A stretch of 64,000 bases of DNA, taken from contig JALKBU010000044.1 of the NCBI GenBank assembly GCA_023091735.1, positions 47,035-111,034 of the forward strand. Direction: 5' to 3'. A model generated the notes under the pieces. The model was not told the DNA's origin, did not search any database, and was given only the letters and a program-made list of their open reading frames with translations. This document shows, in pieces, positions 1 through 9,775 of this stretch (the first letter of the stretch is position 1; each line of letters starts with the position of its first letter). The position numbers were made by a program, and so were the translations under genes. This stretch comes from Trichomonas tenax (taxonomy: Eukaryota; Parabasalia; Trichomonadida; Trichomonadidae).

Positions 1-523
1 ATAAAATATTTTTATCCGCGTTTGGGCCTGACATCAATTCATCTACAAAAGCACTATCATTGGATGTCAATTCAACAACGAATGCAACTGGAATCGATGT
101 AAGTTCAATTGTTGCCTTAAAAACATGCATATGAATAATTCTTCCTGGAGAAAATATATTTGGATACATTTCGAGAAAATGAGTTGGTATAGTCATATTT
201 ATTGTTTCATTTACATTTGTCAATTGTATTTTTAGGTATAAAAAACCTGATTTTGAAGTTCTTAATTCGATAATTTTGTATTTTTGAAAAATAGAAGTCT
301 CTGACCGTTGAAACTTCCATTTATTATAAACTGATATAATATCTGCCGTTGGTTTTGTTGGAAACTGTTTGATGCATTTTATTTTAACAAATTCTTCTTG
401 CGCCCATAACTTAAGACGCTCTATCTCTGACTCTTGGATCTGCTGCTGTGTTCTCTTAACGTATTCCAAGAAAATATTCACATTTTTATCGATATGTTCA
501 TAGAAATCAAAACGCTTCAACAT
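1..523 (-). CDS. Partial CDS of unknown function, running off the left edge
   Basis: An open frame of 174 codons starts at the ATG at 523-521 and is still open at the window edge, so the C-terminus is missing. The start begins MLKRFDFYEHIDKN. The first ~60 residues are charged and probably helical; the rest alternates hydrophobic and polar residues as in a beta-rich domain. I recognise no family. The upstream ATG at 527-525 opens only a six-codon frame, so 523 is the better start. A few bases upstream, reading with the gene, lies AAAAAGTGAC, the reverse complement of the GTCACTTTTT word found before other genes here. The frame has no internal stop and has trichomonad-like codon use. Confidence 0.7.
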   Translation of the reverse strand, partial: MLKRFDFYEHIDKNVNIFLEYVKRTQQQIQESEIERLKLWAQEEFVKIKCIKQFPTKPTADIISVYNKWKFQRSETSIFQKYKIIELRTSKSGFLYLKIQLTNVNETINMTIPTHFLEMYPNIFSPGRIIHMHVFKATIELTSIPVAFVVELTSNDSAFVDELMSGPNADKNIL

Positions 524-942
524 ACATTGTCACTTTTTGAAAAACACCCAAAAATAAAATGCTTCTTTTTTATGAATCATTTATGGCTCAATTCAAAAAC
601 TTTTAATGAAATATAATCTATTAATGATTATATCATAGTTTAGCAAACAAATCTCTCATAAATATATGTTTGATGAATTTTATTTTTGTTTTTCGATTCT
701 CCAATCATGAAATCATTATTAAATACATTTCCACATTAAAATTTAGACATCTTTTCCCTCAAATATATATTTTTGCACATTGTTTGGTTCTTATTTTCTA
801 ATAATCTTGAAGAAATTTGTTTCATCAATTTATACATGAAATGTTTTTCATTTGCCGGCATATACCAAAAATATAAAAGAGATGTGTTTATGATAAATCA
901 GTTTTAAAAGCATCAAAATGAAATCACAAAATCAAATTAAAA
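524..942. other. Intergenic AT-rich spacer
   Basis: This spacer separates the partial gene start from the 3' end of the decayed ankyrin gene. It is AT-rich with no supported ORF, repeat or RNA. The GTCACTTTTT word at 529-538 is the only recognisable element. Confidence 0.6.
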
Positions 943-2493
943 TCATAAAGTGCAACCTATTGATTGCAAAAAATTTACAACATCATGTTTTCCTTGTTTA
1001 GATGCAATGGAAATTGGTGTTAAACCATCTTTAATTTTCGAATTGGGAGAGCATCCAACGGACATCAAAAACTTGATCATATCAAGATGGCCATTTTGTG
1101 ATGAAACGTCAACAGTTGTTGCGCCGTTTTTATTGGGAGATTCTGGTATAACACCTTCTGAAAACAAATATTTGACAACATCAAGATGGCCACTTTCTGA
1201 TACTGCATATATGCATGAAACACAATCGGTGGTCTTTGAGTTGACAGAACATCCAATAAATAATAAATATTTGATAACTTCTAGATGGCCTTTTTGAGAA
1301 GATATGATGATTGGAGTTGCACCATCATTTGTTGCTAAATTAGGATCAGCGCCTTTGGAATGCAAAAATTTGACAACATCAAGATGACCACCTTCTGATG
1401 CAAGATGTATGCATGAAGATCCATCATTCTTCTTTGAGTTGATGGAACATCCAACAGATATTAAATATTAAACAATATCGAGATGAACATTGAGTGATGA
1501 AATCAAAATCGGCGTTGTGCCATTCTTATTGGGTAAATCTGGAATGGCGCCTTCAGAATACAAATATTTGACAACTTCAAGATGACCACCATCTGCTGCA
1601 GCATATATGCATGAAGTTCCGTCATTGGGTCTAGAGTTGACAGAACATCAAGCAGATAATAAAAATTTGATAGCATCAAGATTGCCATTGACTGAAGCAA
1701 TGTAAATTGATGATATGCCATTTATTCTTTTTTGAGTGATATTTTTAACATTGCAATTGCAGTTGATTAACATTTTTGCAAGATTATAGTTTCTTTTGAT
1801 ACATGAACGAAGAATGATCGTGTTATCATTATTATCTCGAACTCCACTGAGTCCAGTTTTGCATGCAATACGAATTGCATCAATATTTCCTTTTTCATAT
1901 TGTTCCTCAAAGAAGTGATAAACTTCTTCAAAGTTAGAAAATTTGAATGTTTTCATGCACTCTTCTGGTGATAATACTTTCATATGTGGAAGAAAACATT
2001 CATAAAATCTGCTGCATGATTCGGATTTTGATTGATTTGACTCTTTTGATTTACTTGAAATGATGTGAAGTTCATCCTCCTCATGTAGCATTTTCATATT
2101 TGAGATTTTCGTTTCAAGTCTCTCGATTCGCTCAATGCAGTTATCATATTCGCCAGAGAGATAATTAATTGAATCGAAAACTTGACGTAAAGGTTTCATT
2201 TTAAGCGATTTGTGAATTGCCGCAAGAAATTGTTGAACCTCTTTGATATCGTATTTTCCATTCTCATTGAACTTAGTATTGATGTGGCGGACAATATCAA
2301 ACCGTTCAGGCATTTCAAAATGATCTTTAATGCCGCTTGCAATGAAGATTGCTTCATCTGATTTTAATTTCGCGTGACTAACAATATCAATGAAGTCGTT
2401 AGCATCCTCGAAGATCTGGAAGATTGTGTCGTTTGAAATGAACTTTCTTATGTCTTTTGCAACTTCCTCTGCTGCAAGTTTCAAATCAGTCAA
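943..2493 (-). pseudogene. Decayed ankyrin-repeat protein gene, copy A (two in-frame stops, no ATG)
   Basis: One reading frame of 517 codons spans the whole interval. Residues ~1-200 match the helical N-terminal region shared by trichomonad ankyrin proteins (DUF3447-like, containing ECMKTFKFSNFEEVYHFF). Ankyrin repeats of 33 residues follow (GHLDVVKFLHSKGADPN type). The frame is broken twice by substitution, never by an indel. A TGA at 1648-1650 replaces the Gly codon of the repeated GCSVNS motif, and a TAA at 1468-1470 falls where repeats carry a Lys or Gln codon. The first codon is TTG where the neighbouring copy has ATG, so the start is also lost. An Inr-like TCACTTTT lies just upstream. 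The C-terminus (FLQSIGCTL) looks natural. Sequencing error could explain one lesion but hardly three. Confidence 0.85.
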
Positions 2494-2501
2494 TTTTTGT
2501 T

Positions 2502-3750
2502 TTAAAAGTGACGGCTAGTCGTATGTTTTTTGATAATAAGTGTTGTGCCATCATTCGTTACTGAATTTGGATTGGCACCTCTAGAATACAAAAATGTGAC
2601 AACATCAAGGTGACAGCCCTCTGCTGCAACATGTATGCATGAACTGCCATCATTCTTCTTCGAGTTGACGTAACATCCAACAGATTCTAAGAATTGGACA
2701 ATGTCAAGATTGCCATTGAGTGATGAAACGAGAATTGGCGTTCCGTCAATATTATTTGCAGCATTTGGATCCGCACCTTTGGAATGCAAAAACTTGACAA
2801 CTTCAAGGTGATTGTTTTGTGAAGCAAAATAAATGCATGAAGTATCATTGTTGTTCTTCGAGTTAATGGAACATCCAACAGATTCCAAAAATTGGACAAC
2901 TTCAAGTTGTCTGTTTGATGATGAAGTGATAATTGGTGAAACGCCGTTTTTATTTGCAACATTTGGATCCGCACCTTTGGAATGCAAAAACTTGACGACC
3001 TCGAGATGGCCATTTTGTGAAGCAAGTTGTATGCATGAACAGCCATCATTGCTTTTTGAATTGACGGAACATCCAATGGATTCCAAAAATTGGACAACAT
3101 CGAGATGACCTTTGAATGATGAACTGATAATTGGCGATATTCCAGCAATATTTGCAGCATTTGGATCCGCACCTTTGGAATGCAAAAACTTGACAACATC
3201 AAGATGTCCGTTTTGTGAAGCAAGATTTATGCATGAAGCGCCAATCATGTTCTTCGAGTCGACGGGGCATCCAATAGATTCCAAATATTGGACAACATCG
3301 AGATGGCCAGATTCCGATGAAAGGAAAATTGGTGTTGAGCCGGTTTTATTTTTTGAATCGAGATTGGCACCTTTCGAATGCAAAAACTTGACATTGTCAA
3401 GATGGACACCTTGTGCAGCATAACCTATGCATGAAGTATTATCGACAGTCTTTGAGTCGATAGAGCATCCAACGGATTCCAAAAATTGGACAACCTCAAG
3501 ATGACCTTTGAATGATGAGATGACAATTGGTGAAGCCCCATTTTTACTCGCTGCATTTGGATAAACACCTTTTGAATGCAAATATTTGACAATCTCAAGA
3601 TGACAACCTTCTGATGCAGCAAATAAGCATGTAGCATCATTGTTGGTCTTTGAATTGACGGGGCACCCAAGAAATTCTAAATTTTGGATAACATCAAGAC
3701 GGCCGTTCGATGAAGCGATGTAAACTGGCGAAACGCCATCTGAGCGGACA
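2502..3750 (-). repeat. Ankyrin-coding tandem repeats, 99-bp unit in 198-bp pairs
   Basis: About twelve 33-codon ankyrin repeats alternate between two types. One carries GCS(I/V)NSK followed by a variable D-x-S-C-I stretch; the other carries SKGADPNAANK. The true period at DNA level is therefore ~198 bp. Near-identical DNA words such as the complement of GGATCCGCACCTTTGGAATG recur in successive units. This homogeneity fits recent expansion or gene conversion. Confidence 0.85.
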
Positions 3751-4423
3751 GAATTTTTGTCAAAACCAAATATGATAAAGAATTGCATCAGTATATCCCT
3801 TTTCTTGCTGTTCCTCAAAGAAGCGATATATTTCTTCTAAGTCCGAAAATTTGAATGTTTTCATGCATTCTTCTGGTGATAATACTTTCAGTTGTAGAAG
3901 AAAGCATTCATAAAATCTGTTGTACGATTGGGATTTTACACGAGTTGGCTCTTTTGAATTGTTTGAAATGATCTCTTCAAGCTTCTTGATTTCTGCTTCG
4001 TCCTCTTTATGGATCGTTTTCAGATTTGAGATTTTCTTTTCAAGTTTCTTGACCTGCCTGTCGAAGGCAGTTATCATATTCGTCCGATATGTAATTAATG
4101 GAATCGAAAACTTGATGTAAAGATTTCATTTTAAGCGATTTATGAACTGCCGCAAAAAATTCTTGAATCTTGTTGATAGCGTATTTTCCATTCTCGCCGA
4201 ACGTAGTATTGATGTGGCGGAGTATATCATATCGATCATACAATTCAAAATCATCTTTGATACCGCGTGCAATGAAGACTGCCTCATCTGGCTTTAAATC
4301 CGCATGTCTGATAACTTCAATGAAGTCGTTAACATCCTCGAAGACCTTGAAAATTGTGCCGTTTGCAATGAACTTGCCAATGTCTTTCGCAACTTCGTCT
4401 GCTGCAAGTTTCAAATCACTCAT
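2502..4423 (-). pseudogene. Decayed ankyrin-repeat protein gene, copy B (two frameshifts, truncated 3' end)
   Basis: This is a head-to-tail paralogue of copy A and keeps an ATG (4423-4421) with a good initiator 14-15 nt upstream. Three reading frames are needed to follow the protein. The N-terminal domain (MSDLKLAADEVAKDIGKF) shifts frame at 4053-4060, where CAGG is duplicated in tandem; removing one unit restores alignment to copy A. About 105 nt are missing near 3778-3788 relative to copy A, causing a second shift. After that a 400-codon block of ~12 ankyrin repeats is open and well conserved. Its 3' end stops inside a repeat and uses a TAA lying in the initiator region of copy A, 8 bp from that copy's first codon. 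This suggests an unequal tandem duplication. A shortened ankyrin-only product cannot be excluded. Confidence 0.82.
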
Positions 4424-4431
4424 ATTAAATT

Positions 4432-4441
4432 AAAAAGTGAC
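4432..4441 (-). promoter_or_regulatory. Initiator (Inr) of ankyrin copy B
   Basis: The minus strand reads GTCACTTTTT, with TCACT matching the trichomonad Inr TCA(C/T)(A/T). The presumed +1 A is at 4438, ~14 nt before the ATG. Assignment rests on consensus and spacing only. Confidence 0.55.
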
Positions 4442-5734
4442 AAAAGTCGTAAATCCTGAAACTGTGTTAGCCAAATCTACTGTGATTTTTGAAATAAAAG
4501 TTGATATTTAGGATCTCTCTATAATGTTTAAACCAATAAAATATCCTTTTATTTTCACTTCACTTTTATTCCTCGACACTATAAAAACAAAAAATTTATA
4601 AGCATCTCTGACATGCAAAGTGTCGCGGAGCGCGGCGTGGCGTAGCCACTGATCGCCATCGGTTGCGGAACAATTCGCTAAACAACTGGGAAAAAGTCAC
4701 TTTTTAATATGACACCCTCTATTTACGTGTCAGAAATGCACTTTTGTTTAAACTCATTTTGAATCAATGATCATTCAAATTCTCAAACAACAAACAAGGA
4801 AAAAAGGTCTTTTATCAATTTGCACTGCATAGCAATTGCATATTTTAGTTAACAAACGCAAAAGAAATGCTTGTTGAAGTTTGTTGAACAAATGCAACTT
4901 GAAATCTACCAAAAGCACATTAAAAGAATTATTGAAATGTCAGTTTTATTTGCAGATATTTTTCGATGGATTCTAAATAGAACTGATTCATTAGATAAAC
5001 GAAAACTCGTTTTCCAAATGTTGATCCAAACTCTCCAAATAAAATTAATAATAACATATTATTGAAATTACGTAAATATCCTTTTTTATATATTATTGAA
5101 ATGGAAACTGAAGTATAACTAAGAATAAATCAAAATACCTATGCCAGATTAGGTAATGCATATTAAGAAGAAAAGCAATAACTTCTATGATATCACTAGT
5201 TAAATATAATAATATAGAAAGCTAAATATATGAAGAAAAATGTGTTTTGGAATACAGGTCATTCATCGAAGCCAAATTCAAGAGAATTGACTCATAATCT
5301 TAAAACAAGTTCGCAGACCCTTATACATCATTTTACCAAGAAATAGGTCTTTAAATAAAGTGTGTGAATATTCCTTTTTACATTTGCAGCAACAGCATAT
5401 GGTGATCGTCCTGACTGATACATCAATTGAGTCGGTAGATATAATCATTTCTTTTCAATCACTACATTATACATTGTAAATGAGTTAAACACCGTAAAAG
5501 TGTTAAAACAATATTTGCAGCATTCCTTTAAAACAATACATATAGATTCTTTATTGGTAATTGATCATAGTGAATGTATTATTATATAGCACATCTGTTT
5601 AATATATAAACTAATAAGTAAAATACAATTATATATTATAACTCTTTTTCGAAATCTTCAAAATGGTTTTTCTTGATTTATATGTGATTCACGTTGATAG
5701 GTGGTTTTAAAAGTGACAAAAACATGTGGAGTAA
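4434..5734. other. Intergenic region with no supported gene
   Basis: Mostly AT-rich. It holds a GC-rich island at about 4621-4668 with a small hairpin GTGGC-GTA-GCCAC, a GTCACTTTTT word near 4697 and a TTTACGTGTCA word at 4722. The only ORF-like stretch (4871-5065) lacks an ATG and resembles nothing I know. Confidence 0.6.
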
Positions 5735-6476
5735 TTTCTAATTTATGCGAGTTCCATATCTGAGACATACCAATTGGAATTTCGTAATAACCAAACTATT
5801 TCATTTCCATCAGATCTTGTTAAGTCCATTTATAGAAACAATGTGATTAATGAAGGTTTTACAAATGCACCCTATTATTGTTTTGATGGCTTTGGAAATG
5901 TAAATGATATACATTTACCCAATTCATTGTTATTCATAGAGAATGATGCATTCCCATATATATCAATTAAATATTTGTATATTCCAAAATTTGTCTCATC
6001 AATGAGTACCGCAAATCCTTTTGATTTGGCAAAATCTTTAGAAAGAATTGATGTTGATCCAGATAACCAATATTTTACATCGGGTGACGGCATTGTGTAT
6101 TCAAACAATATGAAAGAATTAATTCATGTTCCTGGATCAATTAATTTTTAAAAAATTAATAATTCCTCCTGGTGTTTAACGTTCAAGACATGCTGCATTA
6201 AGAAACACCGGGGCCGCTAAAATCATAATATTTCCTGAGACAATTATATCGTTTGGTTCTTTTACATTTTTTGAAGAAAATATTCTTGAAGACATTGTCA
6301 TTTCGTGAAAATATAATCAGAAAATTCCTACATTCGGTGGTTCTTCTTTCTACAGTTCTAATCTGAAACAAAACAATGTTACATATTTATATCCATTCAG
6401 GCCTCCTCCAACATGTGTTGTGAAGCATCTTTGGAATTACAATTTCAAATATAATTTTGTTTTTATTCTTTTGTAA
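5735..6476 (+). pseudogene. Decayed BspA-like leucine-rich-repeat protein gene
   Basis: The translation carries LRR_5/BspA-type motifs typical of trichomonad surface proteins: LPNSLLFIENDAFPY, FTSGDGIVYSNNMKELIHVPG and, later, KIIIFPETIISFGSFTFF. The first part is open until the TAA at 6149-6151, with no in-frame ATG (first usable codon TTG 5774). The repeat then continues in another frame after the A/T run at 6145-6155. That frame is cut by TAA at 6177-6179 and TGA at 6306-6308 and ends at 6474-6476. An AAAAGTGAC word at 5708 precedes a mutated start. The fragment is shorter than typical family members. With one frameshift, two stops and no start, a functional product is unlikely. Confidence 0.78.
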
Positions 6477-6535
6477 AATTTGAGTAAAAATTAAACATTT
6501 ACGACAATATTTCATACAATACAAAGGTTATAAAC

Positions 6536-8035
6536 TTAATTTTGCGAGCTAAATTCGTAATTATCAACAGTAAGACCATCTAGAAGTCCATCCATTTTCT
6601 TTTGAATTGATAAAGAATGATCATCGTCCTTTTGCTCTGTGTCAAAAGAATCTTCAAAATCATTCTCTTTCTCTTGATTTTCGGCATTATTATTTTCGCT
6701 TGATTTTTCACTTTCAAAGTGTTCTTCCGATTTCTTATTTTCGCTCTCGAAATCCTCTGTTTCAAATTCGTCTTTCTTTCCGCTGGTGGATTCTTCTTTA
6801 GATGATTCCACTTTATGCTCTGCTTCTTGAGGCTCTTCAGATGTGAAATCATCTTTTTCTTTTGATTTAGAGTCTGAATCAGATTGTTGTTTTTCTTCTT
6901 TGAGTTCTTCAGATTTAGACTCAAAATCATTTTCTTCATGCTTTTCTTTATCTATTTCTGATTCGAAGTCTCCTTTATCACTGCCTTGTTTTTCTTTATC
7001 AGAACTAGATTCGAAATCTTTATTTTCTTGTTCCTGATTTGATTTGAAATCTTTTTCAGCAAATTTATTTTCTTCTTCTTTTTCACCATCAGATTCGAAT
7101 TCTGTTTCTTCTTCTTTATTTGTAATTTCTGCAAACTCTTCTTCATCGTCGAAGTCTGATTCTCCCTCTGGCTTCGCTTCAGTTGCTTCTGTTGTGTATG
7201 GCTTGTTTTCGTTGACAACTTTTGCAGATTTTGGTGTGAAACGGTCAAGTTCAGCTTGCAAATGTTTTCTTGTGATAACAGCAGTGTTTAGCCTCTGTTG
7301 TTCTTTAGCTAATTCTAGTTGAAGTTCTTCTATAGATTTCTTTTGTTTCTTCTGTTTCTTTCTGTCTTCGATGATTTGCTTTTCTTTCTTTTGAAGTTCT
7401 TTCAGTCTCTTTTCGAGATTCTTCTGCTCTTCTGTCATTTGCAGTGCTTTCTGGACATTAGCTGTTAGCCTAGGATCAGTTATTTGGTTGTATATAGAAT
7501 CAAGTTTGTTATTTGCATCGATTATTTCCTTCTTTAGGAGTCCGAAAACTTGCCTTTGCATAACAAGTTCTGCTTTGTATTTTTTATCATTTTCAACTGT
7601 GAAATATGACGCAAGGAAGTTATACTGATTATCAATCTCCTTGAATTGTGCTTGAAGCTTTGCCAATTCTTCAGATTTGTTATATCTTTTCTCTTCTGCA
7701 TCAATTGCGTCCGAATCGATGTCAAACCTCCTTCTGTACTTTACACTATCTGCCACTTTCTCTTTATGCGACTGCTGCAATCTATCCAACTTTTCTTGTA
7801 ATGGAATGATTTCTTGCTTGATTTGGTCGATTTCTGCGAGAACTTGAGCTTTCTGTTCAACGAGGTACTCAGGTTCGTCGTATATTTCGTTTGTTCGTTG
7901 GACAGGTTTTTCTGGAAATTTTGGTTCAGGCTGCTGAGCCTTTATTGAATGTTTAAATCGAGGATTTGTGTTCTGTGAGCGCCTTGATTTGTTTATTTGA
8001 GGCGGAGGTGGCGAAGGTTCTGCTTCTTCCCACAT
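6536..8035 (-). CDS. Coiled-coil protein with acidic Glu/Ser/Asp-rich C-terminal half
   Basis: The 499-residue protein starts at a clear ATG (MWEEAEPSPPPPQINKSRR). Residues ~1-50 are Pro-rich and basic. Residues ~55-275 form a long coiled coil rich in Glu, Lys, Gln and Leu (for example EQKNLEKRLKELQKKEKQI). Residues ~285-475 are strongly acidic, built of degenerate DFESE/SDKEKQ-type units, and look disordered. There is no membrane segment. I recognise no orthologue; a cytoskeletal or scaffolding role is only a guess from composition. Upstream, the gene strand carries GTCACTTTC about 41 nt before the ATG, which fits the initiator. The acidic tract explains the many shadow frames on the opposite strand. 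Confidence 0.85.
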   Translation of the reverse strand: MWEEAEPSPPPPQINKSRRSQNTNPRFKHSIKAQQPEPKFPEKPVQRTNEIYDEPEYLVEQKAQVLAEIDQIKQEIIPLQEKLDRLQQSHKEKVADSVKYRRRFDIDSDAIDAEEKRYNKSEELAKLQAQFKEIDNQYNFLASYFTVENDKKYKAELVMQRQVFGLLKKEIIDANNKLDSIYNQITDPRLTANVQKALQMTEEQKNLEKRLKELQKKEKQIIEDRKKQKKQKKSIEELQLELAKEQQRLNTAVITRKHLQAELDRFTPKSAKVVNENKPYTTEATEAKPEGESDFDDEEEFAEITNKEEETEFESDGEKEEENKFAEKDFKSNQEQENKDFESSSDKEKQGSDKGDFESEIDKEKHEENDFESKSEELKEEKQQSDSDSKSKEKDDFTSEEPQEAEHKVESSKEESTSGKKDEFETEDFESENKKSEEHFESEKSSENNNAENQEKENDFEDSFDTEQKDDDHSLSIQKKMDGLLDGLTVDNYEFSSQN

Positions 8036-8749
8036 TTTTTTTGACTTTGAAATTAATTTTCAACGAATATCGAAAGTGACAATATAATAAAAAGCAGGGG
8101 GTGAATCCAAAATTTATTCTTCGCTAAAATGCCTCAGCTATATATATTATGATTCATTTTAACGTCAACAACAATTATAGAATGTCTATTTTGCATGCTG
8201 ATATCTATAGTGCATTCCAATTCACGCGCTGAATCTGATTCAAATATATGTGATTTATAAACAGATATTTGCCGCGTAAAATAAAAATATTTGTCGTGTA
8301 AATGATTTTGCCATAAAATGATGATTTTTCTGCTCCGTTTATGGTATGGCATATATGGGACTATGTGAACTTATGTGCAAAGTTTGGGAATCCGATTTCA
8401 ATTCTCAAGTTGTCGAAATTAAGATTTATAAATATGACATGTAAACATAATTTTTGTTATGTAAAATAAATTTGCTGTGTAAACCGGAATTTTGTCATGT
8501 AATGTGTTTGATGAAGAGCTATCAAAAGTGGCTCATTTGGAGAGACTCATGTTTTGCCTGAGAGTGTTCAAGTGCAAAATTAGACCTAAAAGGGAGGAAA
8601 GGAGCTCGGCATGCGCGATGGAGGGTGACGGAGTTCGCTCATTGAGTGAACTTTAGTTGCCAAAATTTTCTTGTTTATTTTTTGAGAGGCTGACGAACAT
8701 TTTGCCCTCAATAAAATTGAATTAGCCCGTGATGACTTCACAAATCACA
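8036..8749. other. Intergenic region between divergent genes, rich in the TGTCATGTAA word
   Basis: Several versions of the recurring word occur: TTTGTCGTGTAAA near 8290, TGACATGTAAAC at 8435-8446 and TTTGTCATGTAA at 8491-8502. A block GCATATAT (8349) followed by TGCAAAGTTTGGGA (8376-8389) is shared with the region before the cysteine protease. A GC-rich stretch around 8600-8652 can fold AGTTCGCTC against GAGTGAACT. Confidence 0.55.
8738..8749 (+). promoter_or_regulatory. Initiator of the oxidoreductase gene
   Basis: TCACA occurs at 8738-8742 and again at 8745-8749, just before the ATG at 8750. Both match TCA(C/T)(A/T). Because the first lies downstream of the ATG at 8732, the transcript would favour 8750 as start codon. 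Confidence 0.5.
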
Positions 8750-9718
8750 ATGAATTTAGGTGTTCTCGGTACAGGATGGATTACAGAGAAGTTCATCGAC
8801 GCTGCTCGCCATGACTCACGCTACAAATTTGTCGCCGTCTGCTCCAGGTCCATGGAGTCCGCAAAGAAGTTTGCTTATAAGAATGGAATCGAGAATTTCT
8901 TCGACAATCTTGATGCTATGCTTGATTCTGGCCTCATCAACTGCTTGTACATTGGCACTCCAAACGCTACACACCACGCAAACGCTATCAGAGCTTTAGA
9001 AAAGAAGATTCACGTAATTTGTGAAAAGCCACTTGCTGCCAACGCTCAGCAGGCAGAAGAGATGATCAACAAGGCCAAGGAAAACAGCGTTGTCTTGATG
9101 GAAGCTATGAGACTCACACCAAGCCCAGTTTTCCAGGCTGTTAAGAAGAATCTTGACAAAGTTGGTCCAATTCACAAGTTTGTTGCCAACTTCTGCCAGC
9201 TTTCATCCAAGCTCACAAGGTTCCAGGCCGGTGAGCAGTTCAGTGCTCTCTCTGCTGAGATGGCCGGCGGTTCTATCATGGATCTCGGTGTTTACTGCGT
9301 TTATCCAATGATTTCATTGTTCGGAACACCACAGAGCATCAAAGCAATGGGTTCTCTCCTCTCAACAGGTGTTGATGCAGAAGCTTCAATCCTCTGTCAG
9401 TACCCAGACATGACTGCTGTCATCCTCTGCTCCAAGCTCTGCCAGACACACCTTTGCAGTGAAATAATGGGTGAAAAGGGAACAATTCAAATCGATCAGC
9501 TTGCAACAATGAAGCAGACACGCTTCGTTCCTGCTAATGGTGAAGTTGAAATCCTCGGGACTCTCGAATACGACAACGATATGATCTTCGAGGCCATCGA
9601 GTTCGCTGATGTTGTTCTTTCAGGCAGAAAGGAGTCTGAAATCAACACTCACTATGCATCACTCGAAACAATGAAGATCCTTGATGAAGCACGCAGACAG
9701 CTCGGCATCAAGGGCTAA
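8750..9718 (+). CDS. Gfo/Idh/MocA-family NAD(P)-dependent oxidoreductase
   Basis: The 322-residue protein has the family layout. The N-terminal Rossmann fold opens with MNLGVLGTGWITEKF (glycine motif at residues 7-10). The conserved CEKP at 91-94 contains the presumed catalytic Lys93. The C-terminal alpha/beta domain includes GGSIMDLGVYCVYP. Family enzymes oxidise or reduce sugars, inositol or dihydrodiols in the cytosol; the closest type by eye is the bacterial (Firmicute-like) dihydrodiol/D-xylose dehydrogenase group, so the exact substrate is unknown. An in-frame ATG at 8732 would add six residues, but the initiators and the usual family N-terminus favour 8750. The gene is GC-richer than its surroundings. 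Its bacterial character suggests lateral transfer, a common source of trichomonad metabolic genes. Confidence 0.9.
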   Translation: MNLGVLGTGWITEKFIDAARHDSRYKFVAVCSRSMESAKKFAYKNGIENFFDNLDAMLDSGLINCLYIGTPNATHHANAIRALEKKIHVICEKPLAANAQQAEEMINKAKENSVVLMEAMRLTPSPVFQAVKKNLDKVGPIHKFVANFCQLSSKLTRFQAGEQFSALSAEMAGGSIMDLGVYCVYPMISLFGTPQSIKAMGSLLSTGVDAEASILCQYPDMTAVILCSKLCQTHLCSEIMGEKGTIQIDQLATMKQTRFVPANGEVEILGTLEYDNDMIFEAIEFADVVLSGRKESEINTHYASLETMKILDEARRQLGIKG

Positions 9719-9775
9719 TTTCAAATGTTATTTTACTAAACACTTATATTTTTATCTTTTCATTGTATCTAAGTG

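Noticed and set aside
4871..5065. 64-codon frame resembling a helical protein
   Set aside because: It begins with TTG, has no ATG, and matches no family.
6580..7322. Several Lys- or Ser-rich frames over the acidic coiled-coil gene
   Set aside because: They arise from the GAA/TCT-rich repeats of the minus-strand gene; composition alone explains them.
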